Assembly (NCBI RefSeq): GCF_022919715.1
Contig: NZ_CP095042.1
Location: forward strand, 3,410,001-3,474,000
Reading direction: 5' to 3'
Source of the DNA: Agromyces sp. H17E-10
GTDB taxonomy: Bacteria; Actinomycetota; Actinomycetes; Actinomycetales; Microbacteriaceae
DNA length: 64,000 nucleotides
In this document: positions 9,390-18,507 of the stretch, piece by piece
Position numbering within the stretch: position 1 is the first letter of the stretch
Layout of the letters: every line of letters begins with the position of its first letter
Translations under genes and position numbers: made by a program
Notes under the pieces: generated by a model
Told to the model about the DNA's origin: nothing
The model's database searches: none
What the model saw: the letters and a program-made list of their open reading frames with translations, nothing else

Positions 9390-10221
9390 AGCTCGAGGCG
9401 AGGAGCGAGCGGTCGCCGTACCGCACCCGGTCGTCGACGATGCCGGCGGCCGCCACGGCGGCGTCGAACAGGGGGCGGATGCCTCGTGGTGCGCGTGGCG
9501 CCGGATACCCGGAGAGCTGCGCGGCGATGACCGGCCAGGCCGGATCGCGATCGCGACGCTCGAGGTCGAGGCAGCGCAGGCAGGGGCCGTGGCCGGGCTC
9601 GACGAGCGGCCCCACGCGCCAGCCGCGTTCGTCGTCGACGACGGCGAGGTGCGGGACGTCGGCGCGCAGCCACGGCAGGTGCCGCGCGGGTGAGACGACC
9701 CAGTGGGCTGCGATGAGCGCGAGCGCGGGGGCGGGAGCGTCGTCGCCTGCGGGCGCTGCGGCCAGGTCGGCGGGCGTCGTCGTCGCGTGGCCGAGCTGCG
9801 CCAGCAATGCCGACACCCGCCGTGCGAAGGGGGCGGGCGCATCGACGACGACGAGCGCTCGGGCGTCGGCGCGGGCGACGTCGACGAGCGTGGGGGCCGC
9901 CGGCTCGGTCGATTCCGCCGGTTCGGTCGGGTCCACCGTCGCGCCCGCGCCGATGCCTGCGCTCGGCGCGGCCGCCGGCTCGGGCTCGAACGCGGGCGCG
10001 AGCAGCCCGAGCACCCGATCGACGTCGTCGGCGGAGCCGCCGAGCCCCGCCCCGATCGTGTGCGCGGTGGCGACGCTCGCCCCGTGCCGCAGCAGGCTGA
10101 TGAGCCCGGTCTCGAGCGAGCCGGGGTCGTCGATGATCACGCGTGCTGCGTCGGCGCCGAGCTGCAGGGCGTCGGGCGATCGCCACACGAGCGGAAGTCC
10201 CGGATCGATTCGCGGAGCCAT
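9232..10221 (-). CDS. Orphan TOMM-cyclodehydratase / ThiF-like zinc protein
   Basis: 329 aa from ATG at 10221. The middle and C-terminal part resembles the ocin-ThiF-like (E1-like) partner of azoline cyclodehydratases: GPCLRCLDLERRDRDPAW, then a distal HPECGC, giving two cysteine pairs for structural zinc. Annotation pipelines call this family TOMM precursor leader peptide-binding protein. No YcaO protein, dehydrogenase or precursor peptide is adjacent, so a housekeeping role of the actinobacterial family next to uvrD2 and the metalloprotease is likelier than natural-product synthesis. The 3' end, including the CGC codons, is antisense to the last 158 nt of uvrD2. A longer frame runs upstream, but its Arg/Pro-rich extension looks non-coding. 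Confidence 0.7.
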   Translation of the reverse strand: MAPRIDPGLPLVWRSPDALQLGADAARVIIDDPGSLETGLISLLRHGASVATAHTIGAGLGGSADDVDRVLGLLAPAFEPEPAAAPSAGIGAGATVDPTEPAESTEPAAPTLVDVARADARALVVVDAPAPFARRVSALLAQLGHATTTPADLAAAPAGDDAPAPALALIAAHWVVSPARHLPWLRADVPHLAVVDDERGWRVGPLVEPGHGPCLRCLDLERRDRDPAWPVIAAQLSGYPAPRAPRGIRPLFDAAVAAAGIVDDRVRYGDRSLLASSFRPGAGPQSPERYRMHPECGCRAPAGSATAPAPLAGRRPAGPSSAAGVAVPA

Positions 10222-10227
10222 GCCGAG

Positions 10228-10233
10228 AGCATG
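10228..10233 (-). promoter_or_regulatory. Possible -10 box CATGCT for the TOMM-like gene
   Basis: CATGCT on the minus strand is followed by 6 nt and ATG (10221), the same spacing as the other leaderless starts here, but with C instead of T at the first position. Confidence 0.35.
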
Positions 10234-10296
10234 CCCCAGCGCACGCGGTCGCCGCGGAATCCTTCCACAGGGCGGCTGATCGTGCCGGGGCGCCCG

Positions 10297-10314
10297 GTCG
10301 ACCGCGCGGTCGAC
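10297..10314. repeat. 18-bp perfect palindrome
   Basis: GTCGACCGCGCGGTCGAC reads identically on both strands. It lies in the 130-nt gap between the metalloprotease gene and the TOMM-like gene, about 65 nt upstream of the latter's possible -10 box. It could be an operator or a weak hairpin; there is no T-run. Confidence 0.5.
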
Positions 10315-10351
10315 GGCTCGGAGACCGCCCGGCCTGCGGCGACGCCCGCCG

Positions 10352-11728
10352 CTAGGCCTGCGGCGTCTCGCCGTCTTCTCCGGGACCGGCCGGGGTCTCG
10401 CCGCGCAGCAGCTGTTCGAGCGCCTGGTCGAACTCGTCGTCGGCCTCGTTCTCGGCAGCGTCGGCACCGGTCAGCCGGGCGATGAGCCCGCTCGGGTCGT
10501 CGAGGTCGTCGGCCGTCGGCAGCAGGTCGGGGTGCGCCCACAGCGCGTCGCGCGCCTCGACGCCGACCGCGTCGGTCACCGCGCGCCACATGGCCGTCGC
10601 CTCACGCAGGCGTCGGGGTCGGAGCTCGAGACCGACGAGGGTCGCGAACGCCGACTCGGCCGGGCCGCCGGACGCCCGTCGGCGACGGATCGTCTCGGCG
10701 ATCGCGTCGGTGCGGGGGAGGCGCCCCGTCGCATCGGCGGTGGCCGCGTCGACCCAGCCCTCGACGAGCGCGAGCATCGTCTCGAGCCGGGCGAGCGCGG
10801 CCTGCTGCGCCTCGCTCTTCGGTCGGATCAGCGCGCCCGACGAGACCGCCTGGCGGAGCTCGTCGGTGTTCGACGGGTCGAAGCCCTCGGCCAGCTGCTC
10901 GAGCCGGTCGGTGTCGATGTCGATGCCCTTCGCGAACGCCGTGATCGCCGTGATGAAGTGCAGGCGCAGCCAGCGGGCGTGGCGGAACAGCCGGGCGTGC
11001 GCGAGCTCGCGCACGGCCAGGTAGAGCTCGACCTGGTCGGTGGGGATGTCGAGGCCCTCGCCGAACTCGGCGGCGTTCTGGGGCAGGATCGCGGCGCGCG
11101 AGTCGTCGAGCAGGGGCAGGCCGACGTCGCCGCCCGAGACGACCTCGGTCGAGAGCTGGCCGACGACCTGCCCGAGCTGCATGGCGAACAGCGTGCCGCC
11201 GATGCCCCGGAGCATCCGGCTCGCGTTCTCGATCATGCCGCGCATCTCCTCGGGCGCCTGCTCGAGCATGACGCGCGTCAGCGCGTCGGAGATCGAGAGG
11301 GCAACGGGCTCGGCGAGCTGCGTCCAGATGGGCATGGTCGCGGCCGCCCACGCCCGGCGCGTCAGCAGCTCGGGGGTCTGCGGCAGGGATGAGAAGTCGA
11401 CCGCCTCGTCGAGCCAGAGCGAGGCGACCTGGAACGCCTGGTCGAAGCGCGCCCGTTCGGCGTCGGAGACCTGCTGCTGGCCGTCGGCCGCGCGCTCCTC
11501 GCCCTGCCGGGTCGCGATCGACCAGTCGATGCCGTCGCCCGCCTGGTTCATCGCCTGCTGGAGCTGCCCGAAGAGGGCGGCGACGCTCGCGGGGTCGTCG
11601 GGCAGGCCCGCCGCTCCGGCGAGCTTCGACGGGTCGATGCCGCCCGCGCCCGAGAGGAGCTCGCGCAGCATCTCCCGGAACTCGTCCTCCGGGCTCCGGT
11701 CGTCGGGGTCACCCTGCTGGTCGGCCAC
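10352..11728 (-). CDS. Zincin-family putative zinc-dependent metalloprotease (DUF2342 type)
   Basis: 458 aa from GTG at 11728, chosen because GGAGG lies 8 nt upstream and the protein then begins MADQQGDPDD followed by EFREMLRELL, the usual start of this family. An upstream in-frame GTG at 11743 is possible but lacks such a site. The family is actinobacterial, related to Rv3195 and to the F420-associated zincin_2 group. The helix RELAHARLFRHARWLRLHF (around 10945-11010) carries its conserved histidines. There is no signal peptide, so it is cytosolic. Catalysis has not been shown for close relatives as far as I know. Divergent from the PDZ-Lon gene. Confidence 0.75.
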   Translation of the reverse strand: MADQQGDPDDRSPEDEFREMLRELLSGAGGIDPSKLAGAAGLPDDPASVAALFGQLQQAMNQAGDGIDWSIATRQGEERAADGQQQVSDAERARFDQAFQVASLWLDEAVDFSSLPQTPELLTRRAWAAATMPIWTQLAEPVALSISDALTRVMLEQAPEEMRGMIENASRMLRGIGGTLFAMQLGQVVGQLSTEVVSGGDVGLPLLDDSRAAILPQNAAEFGEGLDIPTDQVELYLAVRELAHARLFRHARWLRLHFITAITAFAKGIDIDTDRLEQLAEGFDPSNTDELRQAVSSGALIRPKSEAQQAALARLETMLALVEGWVDAATADATGRLPRTDAIAETIRRRRASGGPAESAFATLVGLELRPRRLREATAMWRAVTDAVGVEARDALWAHPDLLPTADDLDDPSGLIARLTGADAAENEADDEFDQALEQLLRGETPAGPGEDGETPQA

Positions 11729-11757
11729 GTGCGCCACCTCCACGTCTCGTCGTGTCC

Positions 11758-11763
11758 ACCGTA
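11758..11763 (-). promoter_or_regulatory. Possible -10 box TACGGT upstream of the zincin gene
   Basis: Would give a leader of roughly 20 nt carrying the GGAGG ribosome binding site before GTG 11728. No convincing -35 was found. Confidence 0.35.
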
Positions 11764-11798
11764 ACGCGGCGATCCCGGGTGGTGACCGGGAAATGGCC

Positions 11799-11804
11799 TA
11801 GGCT
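11799..11804 (+). promoter_or_regulatory. Possible -10 box TAGGCT for the PDZ-Lon protease gene
   Basis: Lies in the 154-nt divergent gap, back to back with the minus-strand box at 11758-11763; leader of about 88 nt before ATG 11898. Confidence 0.35.
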
Positions 11805-11897
11805 GGCTCTTCGGGTGTCCGCCCGTCGCGAACAGCATCGGCGCGGCCGCTCCAGAACCCCCGCTGTCTCCCCGCGATCGGCGCGAAAGGATGCCCG

Positions 11898-13007
11898 ATG
11901 GCCCTCTTCTCCGACGACTCCTCGGAGCACCACCGGCACGAACGGTCGCTGCGCGAGCGCATCGGCTGGGGCGCCGTCGCGGTGGCGATCGCGATCGGCC
12001 TCGTGTTCGCAGTCATGCCGTCGCCGTACGTGATCGAGGCGCCCGGGCCCGTCTACGACACGCTCGGCACCGCGGCGAACGGCGACGGCGACGAGGTGCC
12101 GCTCATCCACATCCCCGACGAGGAGACGTTCCCGACCGACGGCGAGCTGAACCTGCTCACGGTCTCGGTGTTCGGAAAGCCCGGCAGCACGCCGACCTGG
12201 ATCGAGGTCATGGCCGCCTGGTTCGACCGCACCCGTTCGGTCGTGCCGGTGGAGGCGATCTTCCCGCCCGGCGTCTCGAACGACGATCGCGACGCGCAGA
12301 ACGCCGCGGCCATGGTCGACTCCCAGCAGGACGCGATCGCCGCCGCCCTCGTGGAGCTCGGTTACGAGTTCCCGCGCGAGGTGACCGTCGCATCGCTCCT
12401 CGACGGGTCGCCGGCCGCGGGCGTGATCGAACCCGACGACGTGATCGTCTCGCTCGACGGCACGCCCGTGAACTCCATCGGCGAGCTGCAGCAGGCGGTC
12501 GGCGAGCACGGCACGGATGCTCCGGCCGAGATCGTGATCGAACGCGACGGCGCACAGCAGACCGTCGAGGTGACGCCCGTCGACCACGACGGCACCCCGG
12601 TGCTGGGCGTCGGCGTGCGCATGCACTACGAGTTCCCGATCGACGTCGAACTGCAGCTCGACAACGTCGGCGGCCCGAGCGCGGGAATGATGTTCGCGCT
12701 CGGCATCGTCGACGAGCTCACCCCGGGCGCGATGACCGGCGGCGAGAACGTGGCCGGCACCGGCACGATCGACTCGGCCGGCGTCGTCGGCCCGATCGGC
12801 GGCATCCGCCAGAAGCTCTGGGGTGCCGAGGGCGCGGGCGCCGACTGGTTCCTCGCACCCGCCGCGAACTGCGACGAGGTCGTGGGACATGTCCCCGACG
12901 GCATGCAGGTGTTCGCCGTGTCGACGCTCGACCAGGCGCGCACGATCGTCGAGGACCTCGCCGACGGTGACGTGACGGGCGACTACCCGTCGTGCGACGC
13001 CGCCTGA
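11898..13007 (+). CDS. YlbL-type membrane-anchored PDZ / Lon-like (S16) protease
   Basis: 369 aa. One N-terminal membrane segment (residues ~18-38, AVAVAIAIGLVFAVMPS region), a PDZ domain in the middle (GSPAAGVIEPDDVIVSLDG), then a Lon-type proteolytic domain with the Ser-Lys dyad: GGPSAGMMFA (Ser261) and GGIRQKL (Lys306). The protease part faces outside. Its position between the zincin gene and UPF0182 is that of Rv3194c. GAAAGGATG precedes the ATG. Substrates are unknown. Confidence 0.9.
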   Translation: MALFSDDSSEHHRHERSLRERIGWGAVAVAIAIGLVFAVMPSPYVIEAPGPVYDTLGTAANGDGDEVPLIHIPDEETFPTDGELNLLTVSVFGKPGSTPTWIEVMAAWFDRTRSVVPVEAIFPPGVSNDDRDAQNAAAMVDSQQDAIAAALVELGYEFPREVTVASLLDGSPAAGVIEPDDVIVSLDGTPVNSIGELQQAVGEHGTDAPAEIVIERDGAQQTVEVTPVDHDGTPVLGVGVRMHYEFPIDVELQLDNVGGPSAGMMFALGIVDELTPGAMTGGENVAGTGTIDSAGVVGPIGGIRQKLWGAEGAGADWFLAPAANCDEVVGHVPDGMQVFAVSTLDQARTIVEDLADGDVTGDYPSCDAA

Positions 13008-13033
13008 CCAGCAGATTCCAAGCATCGCGACTC

Positions 13034-13039
13034 TAGGAT
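13034..13039 (+). promoter_or_regulatory. Possible -10 box TAGGAT for the UPF0182 gene
   Basis: TAGGAT lies 39 nt before GTG 13079, within the 71-nt gap after the PDZ-Lon gene. Confidence 0.35.
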
Positions 13040-13078
13040 GGAGTCCCGATCCCGTCCCGACCGAACATGAGGCCGAGA

Positions 13079-16015
13079 GTGTCAGCACAGCCGCAAGAAC
13101 CGAGGATCCCGCGCCGTCGTGCGCCGATCGTGATCACGATCGGCGTGGTGGTCGCGCTCGTCATCGCGTTCTTCGTGTTCACCGGCCTCTACGCCGACGT
13201 GCTCTGGTACCAGCAGCTCGGGTTCCTCTCCGTGCTCACGACCGAGTGGGTCGCGCGCGTCTCGCTGTTCCTGATCGGCTTCCTCGCGATGGCGCTGCCC
13301 GTGTGGGGATCGATCCAGATCGCGTACCGCACCCGTCCGGTCTACGCGAAGCTCAACTCGCAGCTCGACCGCTATCAAGAGGTGTTCGAGCCGCTCCGCC
13401 GGCTCGCGATGTACGGCATCCCCGTCGTGCTCGGTGTATTCGCCGGCGTCTCGGCGTCGAGCCGCTGGGAGGTCACGCTCGCGTGGCTCAACCGCACGCC
13501 GTTCGGCCAGACCGACCCGCAGTTCGGGCTCGACATCGGCTTCTACGTCTTCGAGCTGCCGTTCTACCGCAGCGTCGTCGGCTTCGCGTCGGCGGTCGTG
13601 CTGCTCTCGGTGCTGCTCGTCATCGCGACGAACTACCTCTACGGTGCCATCCGGGTGTCCGGCCGCGAGGTCGTCATCTCGAAGTCGGCGCGCATCCAGA
13701 TCGCCGTCACGGCCGGTGTCTACCTGCTGCTGCAGGGCATCAGCATCTGGCTCGACCAGTACGCCACCGTCACCGAGTCGGGCTCGCTCATCACGGGCGC
13801 CGCCTACACCGACGTCAACGCGGTGATCCCGGGTCGCGGCATCCTCGCCGGCATCTCCGTCGTCGTCGCGATCCTCTTCTTCATCACCGCCGTCATCGGC
13901 CGGTGGCGGCTGCCGCTCATCGGCACCGCGCTGCTCATCGTCACGAGCCTCATCATCGGCACGCTCTACCCGTGGGTCGTGCAGCGGTTCCAGGTCGACC
14001 CGAGCGCGAAGTCGCTCGAGGCGCCGTACATCCAGCGCAACATCGACCTCACCCGCGACGCCTACGACGTCGCCGACGTCGAGGAGATCCCGTACCAGGC
14101 GAAGACCGACGCCGAGCCCGGTGCACTGCGCTCCGACGCCGAGACGACCGCGAACATCCGCCTGATGGACCCGCTCGTGATCTCGCCGGCCTTCGCGCAG
14201 CTCGAGCAGTTCCGCCAGTACTACCAGTTCCCGAAGCAGCTCGACGTCGACCGCTACGAGCTCGACGGCAAGACGCAGGACACGGTCGTCGCCGTTCGCG
14301 ACCTCGAGCTCGCGGGCCTCGGCGAGGCCGCATCCTGGTACAACACGCACCTCGTGTACACGCACGGCTACGGCATGGTGGCCGCGGCGGGCAACCAGCG
14401 CTCGGTCGACGGCCAGCCGGTGTTCCTGCAGTCGGGCATCCCGCAGACGGGGTCGCTCGGCGACTTCGAGCCCCGCGTCTACTTCGGCGAGAGCTCGCCG
14501 CAGTACTCGATCGTCGGCGGCCCGAAGGACAGTGACCCGATCGAGCTCGACTACCCGGCCGGCGGCGAGAACGAGGAGCAGACGCAGACGACGTTCAAGG
14601 GCGATGGCGGGCCGAAGCTCGACAACGTGTTCACGAAGCTCGTGTACGCGCTCAAGTTCCAATCCGAGCAGATCTTCCTCTCCGACGAGGTCACGACCGA
14701 CTCGCAGATCCTCTACGACCGCGACCCGATCCAGCGGGTGCAGAAGGTCGCGCCGTACCTCACGCTCGACTCCGACACCTATCCGACCGTCGTCGACGGT
14801 CGCATCGTGTGGGTCGTCGACGGGTACACCCTGAGCGACCAGTACCCCTATTCGAACAAGGTCAGCATGTCGGAGGCGATCGCCGACAGCGAGGGGCTCA
14901 CCCCGTCGCTCGCGTTCGACGAGATCAACTACATCCGCAACTCCGTGAAGGCCACGGTCGACGCGTACGACGGCACCGTCACGCTGTACGCGTGGGACGA
15001 CCAGGACCCGGTGCTGAAGACCTGGCAGAAGGTCTTCCCGTCGACGGTCAAGCCGATGAGCAAGATGTCGAGCGAGCTCATGAGCCACGTGCGCTACCCC
15101 TCCGACCTGTTCAAGGTGCAGCGCGCCATCCTCGGCCGCTACCACGTCACCCAGGCGAACCCGTTCTACTCGCAGGAAGACGCATGGACCACGCCGAAGG
15201 AGCCGACCGCCGGTTCCAACACGGCGTTGCTGCAGCCGCCGTACTACCTGACGATGCAGGTGCCCGGCCAGGACGCTCCGGCGTACTCGCTCTACTCGAC
15301 CTTCATCCCCGAGGCCCGCGGCGACCAGAGCCGCAACCTGCTGCGCGGCTACCTCGCCGTCGACTCCGACGCGGGCGACGAGGCCGGCAAGCGGTCGACG
15401 AGCTACGGCAAGCTCAGGCTGCTCACCCTGCCCGAGGACGACAACGTGCCCGGCCCCGGCCAGGTGCAGGCGAAGTTCAACTCCGACCCGAGCGTCTCGC
15501 AGTCGCTCAACCTGCTGAAGCAGGGCCAGTCCGACGTCATCAACGGCAACCTGCTCACGGTGCCGGTCGGTGGCGGCCTGCTCTACGTGCAGCCGGTCTA
15601 CGTCAAGTCGACGGGCAACACGAGCTACCCGCTGCTCCAGAAGGTGCTCGTCGCGTTCGGCGACCAGATCGCGTTCCAGGACACGCTCGACCAGGCGCTG
15701 AACGTGCTGTTCGGCGGCGACTCGGGCGCGACGACGGGCGACGAGAACGTCGAACCGGGTACGGGCGCAGGTGACGGCGACAACGGCGGCTCGCCGACGA
15801 CGCCGACGACCCCGAGCGACGAGATGCAGGCCCTGCTCAACCAGGCCAAGCAGGCGCTGAAGAACAAGCAGACCGCGCTCGCCGAGGGCGACTGGGCCGG
15901 CTACGGCGAGGCCGATGCGCAGCTCGCCGACATCATCTCGAAGATGATCGCGCTGTCGGACGCCGAGCAGACCGGCTCGACGGGCGACGGTTCGAGCAGC
16001 GACTCGGGCAACTGA
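13079..16015 (+). CDS. UPF0182 family large membrane protein
   Basis: 978 aa from GTG 13079, preferred because GAGG lies 6-7 nt upstream; ATG 13067 in the same frame has no ribosome binding site. Seven hydrophobic segments fill the first ~310 residues (for example IVITIGVVVALVIAFFVF and the segment before LYPWVVQRF). They are followed by a ~600-residue extracytoplasmic domain and a Ser/Gly/Thr/Asp-rich C-terminus. The family is confined mainly to actinobacteria and some cyanobacteria and firmicutes, and its function is unknown. The link to the upstream PDZ-Lon gene matches Rv3194c-Rv3193c. Confidence 0.9.
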   Translation: MSAQPQEPRIPRRRAPIVITIGVVVALVIAFFVFTGLYADVLWYQQLGFLSVLTTEWVARVSLFLIGFLAMALPVWGSIQIAYRTRPVYAKLNSQLDRYQEVFEPLRRLAMYGIPVVLGVFAGVSASSRWEVTLAWLNRTPFGQTDPQFGLDIGFYVFELPFYRSVVGFASAVVLLSVLLVIATNYLYGAIRVSGREVVISKSARIQIAVTAGVYLLLQGISIWLDQYATVTESGSLITGAAYTDVNAVIPGRGILAGISVVVAILFFITAVIGRWRLPLIGTALLIVTSLIIGTLYPWVVQRFQVDPSAKSLEAPYIQRNIDLTRDAYDVADVEEIPYQAKTDAEPGALRSDAETTANIRLMDPLVISPAFAQLEQFRQYYQFPKQLDVDRYELDGKTQDTVVAVRDLELAGLGEAASWYNTHLVYTHGYGMVAAAGNQRSVDGQPVFLQSGIPQTGSLGDFEPRVYFGESSPQYSIVGGPKDSDPIELDYPAGGENEEQTQTTFKGDGGPKLDNVFTKLVYALKFQSEQIFLSDEVTTDSQILYDRDPIQRVQKVAPYLTLDSDTYPTVVDGRIVWVVDGYTLSDQYPYSNKVSMSEAIADSEGLTPSLAFDEINYIRNSVKATVDAYDGTVTLYAWDDQDPVLKTWQKVFPSTVKPMSKMSSELMSHVRYPSDLFKVQRAILGRYHVTQANPFYSQEDAWTTPKEPTAGSNTALLQPPYYLTMQVPGQDAPAYSLYSTFIPEARGDQSRNLLRGYLAVDSDAGDEAGKRSTSYGKLRLLTLPEDDNVPGPGQVQAKFNSDPSVSQSLNLLKQGQSDVINGNLLTVPVGGGLLYVQPVYVKSTGNTSYPLLQKVLVAFGDQIAFQDTLDQALNVLFGGDSGATTGDENVEPGTGAGDGDNGGSPTTPTTPSDEMQALLNQAKQALKNKQTALAEGDWAGYGEADAQLADIISKMIALSDAEQTGSTGDGSSSDSGN

Positions 16016-16017
16016 TC

Positions 16018-16878
16018 GTGTCGTTCGACCTGCGCGACGGCGAGTGGCTCGACGACAACCGGGCCAACTGGGACGAGCGCGTCGGCGTGCACCTCGCGAG
16101 CGACTTCTACGACCAGGCGCCGTTGCGCGCCGGCGGTGGAGTGCTCGACCCGATCGCCTCGGCGGGCATCGACCGGCTGTTCCCCGAGGGGCTCGACGGC
16201 GTGCGCGTGCTGCACCTGCAGTGCCACTTCGGCTCCGACTCGCTCTCGCTCGTGAACCGGGGCGCGAGCGTCGTCGGCATCGACTTCTCGCCGGCCGCGG
16301 TCGCCGAGGCGAGGCGCATGGCCGCCGAGCTCGGCGTGGCCGACCGCGCGCGGTTCATCGAGTCGAACGTCTACGACGCACGGCACATGCTGCCCGAGCC
16401 CGAGTCGTTCGACCTCGTGTTCGTCACCTGGGGGACCATCAACTGGCTGCCCGACGTCGCCGAGTGGGCGCGCATCGTGGCCTGGTTCCTGAAGCCCGGC
16501 GGCCGGCTGTACTTCGCCGAGGGGCATCCGGCCGCGATGGTGCTCGACGGCGACGACGGGCCCGGCGGGCTTCCGTCGATCAGGTACGCCTACGACAACG
16601 ACGGGCGGCCCGACGTGCTCGACGACGCGAGCGACTACGCCGACCCCGAGGCGACGCTCGAGAACGCACGCAACTGGGAGTGGGTGCACCCGCTCGGCGA
16701 GGTGCTCGGGGCCCTGCGCGGCGCGGGGCTCGAGGTCGAGTCGTTCGACGAGCGCTACCAGGTGCCGTGGCGGATCTACCCGGCGACCGTCGACCAGGGC
16801 GAAGGCATGTACGGCTGGCCGGCCGAGCGCTGGCTGCCGCTGTCGTACGAGATCGTCGCGCGCAACCCACCAGCATAG
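16018..16878 (+). CDS. Class I SAM-dependent methyltransferase
   Basis: 286 aa starting at GTG two bases after the UPF0182 stop, so probably co-transcribed. Rossmann motif I is VLHLQCHFGSDSLSLV, followed by GIDFSP (motif post I) and FDLVFVTWGTINW (motif II/III region). It is of the small-molecule type; the substrate cannot be read from the sequence. The long frame that continues antisense to the chitinase is not coding. Confidence 0.85.
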   Translation: MSFDLRDGEWLDDNRANWDERVGVHLASDFYDQAPLRAGGGVLDPIASAGIDRLFPEGLDGVRVLHLQCHFGSDSLSLVNRGASVVGIDFSPAAVAEARRMAAELGVADRARFIESNVYDARHMLPEPESFDLVFVTWGTINWLPDVAEWARIVAWFLKPGGRLYFAEGHPAAMVLDGDDGPGGLPSIRYAYDNDGRPDVLDDASDYADPEATLENARNWEWVHPLGEVLGALRGAGLEVESFDERYQVPWRIYPATVDQGEGMYGWPAERWLPLSYEIVARNPPA

Positions 16879-16890
16879 CACGTACGACGC

Positions 16891-16924
16891 GGATGCCTCG
16901 GAGTCACGTGACTCCGAGGCATCC
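16891..16924. terminator. Bidirectional hairpin terminator (perfect 34-nt palindrome)
   Basis: Begins GGATGCCTCGG, ends CCGAGGCATCC, with CACGTG at the centre. It sits between the convergent methyltransferase and chitinase genes and has no T-run on either side. Confidence 0.75.
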
Positions 16925-16940
16925 GTCGTTCACGGCGAGG

Positions 16941-18293
16941 TCAGCCGAGAGGTCCTTCGTCGGCCGCGCGCAGCGTGTCGCCGAGTGCGCCGCCGAGCTC
17001 GTTGCGGTAGTCGCCCGAGAGGTCCCACCACATCGCGCCGCCGTAGCCCTGCTGGGCGAGCCACTCGGCTTTCTGCTGCACCGACTTCGGGTCGTCGAGG
17101 CTCCACCACTGGCCGGTCGCGGCGTCGTAGCGCCAGGAGGCGCCGATCGCCGGGTCGTAGTGGCCCTCACCGATCGAGCGGATCTCGTAATAGGGCTTCG
17201 TGCCGAGCGAGGTGACGGCGGGGTCGGGCGTCCAGACCGCGCGGTCGCCGACGGTCACGCCCGTCCAGCCCTGGCCGTAGGCGGGGATGCCGATGTTGAG
17301 CTGGTCGGGACGGGCCCCGGCCGCCGTGTAGAGGCCGACCGCGTTGTCGAGCGCGAGGCCCCAGTTGTTCGAGCCGTCGGGGTGCAGGTTGCCCTGGTGG
17401 CCGGTGTTGCCCGTCCAGCCGCCCGCGTAGTCGTAGCCCTGCACGTTGAGCCAGTCGACGACGTCGAACAGGCGCGGGTCGGTCCAGCCGCCCGCGTTCG
17501 TGTTCCAGCCTCCGGCGGGGGCGAACGCGGTGAGCAGGTAGTCCTCGCCGGTCTCGGCGCCGTACGCGTCGAGCTGGCGGCGGAACTCCTCCATGAGCGC
17601 GAGGAAGTTCTCGCGGTCGGCGGGGGAGGCGTTCGCGGTCTCGCCGCCGTTCACGGGCCACTCCCAGTCGACGTCGATGCCGTCGAACACCCCGGCTGCG
17701 GCGCCCGGCCCGCCGAGGTCGCCGACCTTCGGCAGATCGCCCTTGAGGTAGATGTCGATGCACGACGAGACGAGCTTCTCGCGACTCTCGGCCGTCGCGG
17801 CGGCGGCCGAGAAGTTGTCCGACCAGGTCCACCCGCCGAGCGAGATGAGCACCTTCGTGTCGGGGCTCACGGCCTTGAGCTTCTTCAGCTGGTTGAAGTT
17901 GCCGGCGAGGCGCTGGTGCTTGTTCTTGTGGTCGCGCTTGCCGTCGACCGAGTCCTGCGGCGACACGAGTCGCAGGTAGTCGTTGTAGGCGTCGCCCTCG
18001 CCCGGAGCATCCGTGATCTCGCAGGTGAGGTTCGCCGTGACGTTGCCGAAGGCGTAGTTGATGTGCGTCACGTCCTCGATGGCACCCGTGGCGAGCAGGT
18101 CCTCGATCTGGAAGTCGCGCGTGACGGGGGAGTCGGCCATCAGGTAGCCGACGCTGCGATAGCCGTTGATGTCGCTCGGGCCTTCGGGCTGCGAGTGGCC
18201 CTTCGCGACGGCTGGGGCGGCCGCCGAGGCGGCGATGAGCGCGGTGGTCGCGGCGGCGATGGTCGCGCCGCGCAGCAAGGGGCGTGGTGACAT
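16941..18293 (-). CDS. Secreted GH18 chitinase
   Basis: 450 aa. Signal peptide: Arg/Pro start, hydrophobic ATIAAATTALIAAS, cleavage near APAVA-K. One glycoside hydrolase family 18 barrel: SLGGW (residues 151-155), catalytic DGIDVDWEW with Asp204, Asp207, Asp209 and acid/base Glu211, substrate-binding VQGYDY, and terminal GGAMWWDLSGDY. Length and the insertion before the last strands fit bacterial ChiA/ChiC-like endochitinases. No carbohydrate-binding or fibronectin domain is attached. GAGGATT precedes the ATG. It is expected to degrade chitin outside the cell. Confidence 0.93.
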   Translation of the reverse strand: MSPRPLLRGATIAAATTALIAASAAAPAVAKGHSQPEGPSDINGYRSVGYLMADSPVTRDFQIEDLLATGAIEDVTHINYAFGNVTANLTCEITDAPGEGDAYNDYLRLVSPQDSVDGKRDHKNKHQRLAGNFNQLKKLKAVSPDTKVLISLGGWTWSDNFSAAAATAESREKLVSSCIDIYLKGDLPKVGDLGGPGAAAGVFDGIDVDWEWPVNGGETANASPADRENFLALMEEFRRQLDAYGAETGEDYLLTAFAPAGGWNTNAGGWTDPRLFDVVDWLNVQGYDYAGGWTGNTGHQGNLHPDGSNNWGLALDNAVGLYTAAGARPDQLNIGIPAYGQGWTGVTVGDRAVWTPDPAVTSLGTKPYYEIRSIGEGHYDPAIGASWRYDAATGQWWSLDDPKSVQQKAEWLAQQGYGGAMWWDLSGDYRNELGGALGDTLRAADEGPLG

Positions 18294-18347
18294 GGAATCC
18301 TCATCGATCGTGGTCTGCCGGCCGCCGCGGGCGCGGCGGTTGCCGAG

Positions 18348-18376
18348 ACGCTACCAAGGCCACGACCGTAAGTTAA
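18348..18376 (-). promoter_or_regulatory. Candidate promoter of the chitinase gene
   Basis: Minus strand: -35 TTAACT (18371-18376), 17-nt spacer, -10 TAGCGT (18348-18353), leader of about 50 nt with a ribosome binding site. Confidence 0.45.
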
Positions 18377-18507
18377 GACTCTTCACAAAGGTTCGCGGAT
18401 GTCGCCCCCGAAGCCCGCCCGTCGCTGTGGAGACCTCCAACGGAATCGAGCAGGCGTGCAGATGCTGCACACCTCGTTCGATCCGGATGCCGCGGGCGGC
18501 CGTCGAT

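Noticed and set aside
9232..10221. RiPP (thiazole/oxazole peptide) biosynthetic cluster
   Set aside because: Only one family member is present; no YcaO, oxidase, transporter or Cys/Ser-rich precursor frame nearby.
13082..15145. 687-codon minus-strand frame inside UPF0182
   Set aside because: His/Arg/Asp/Val-rich shadow of a clear membrane-protein gene; no start signals.
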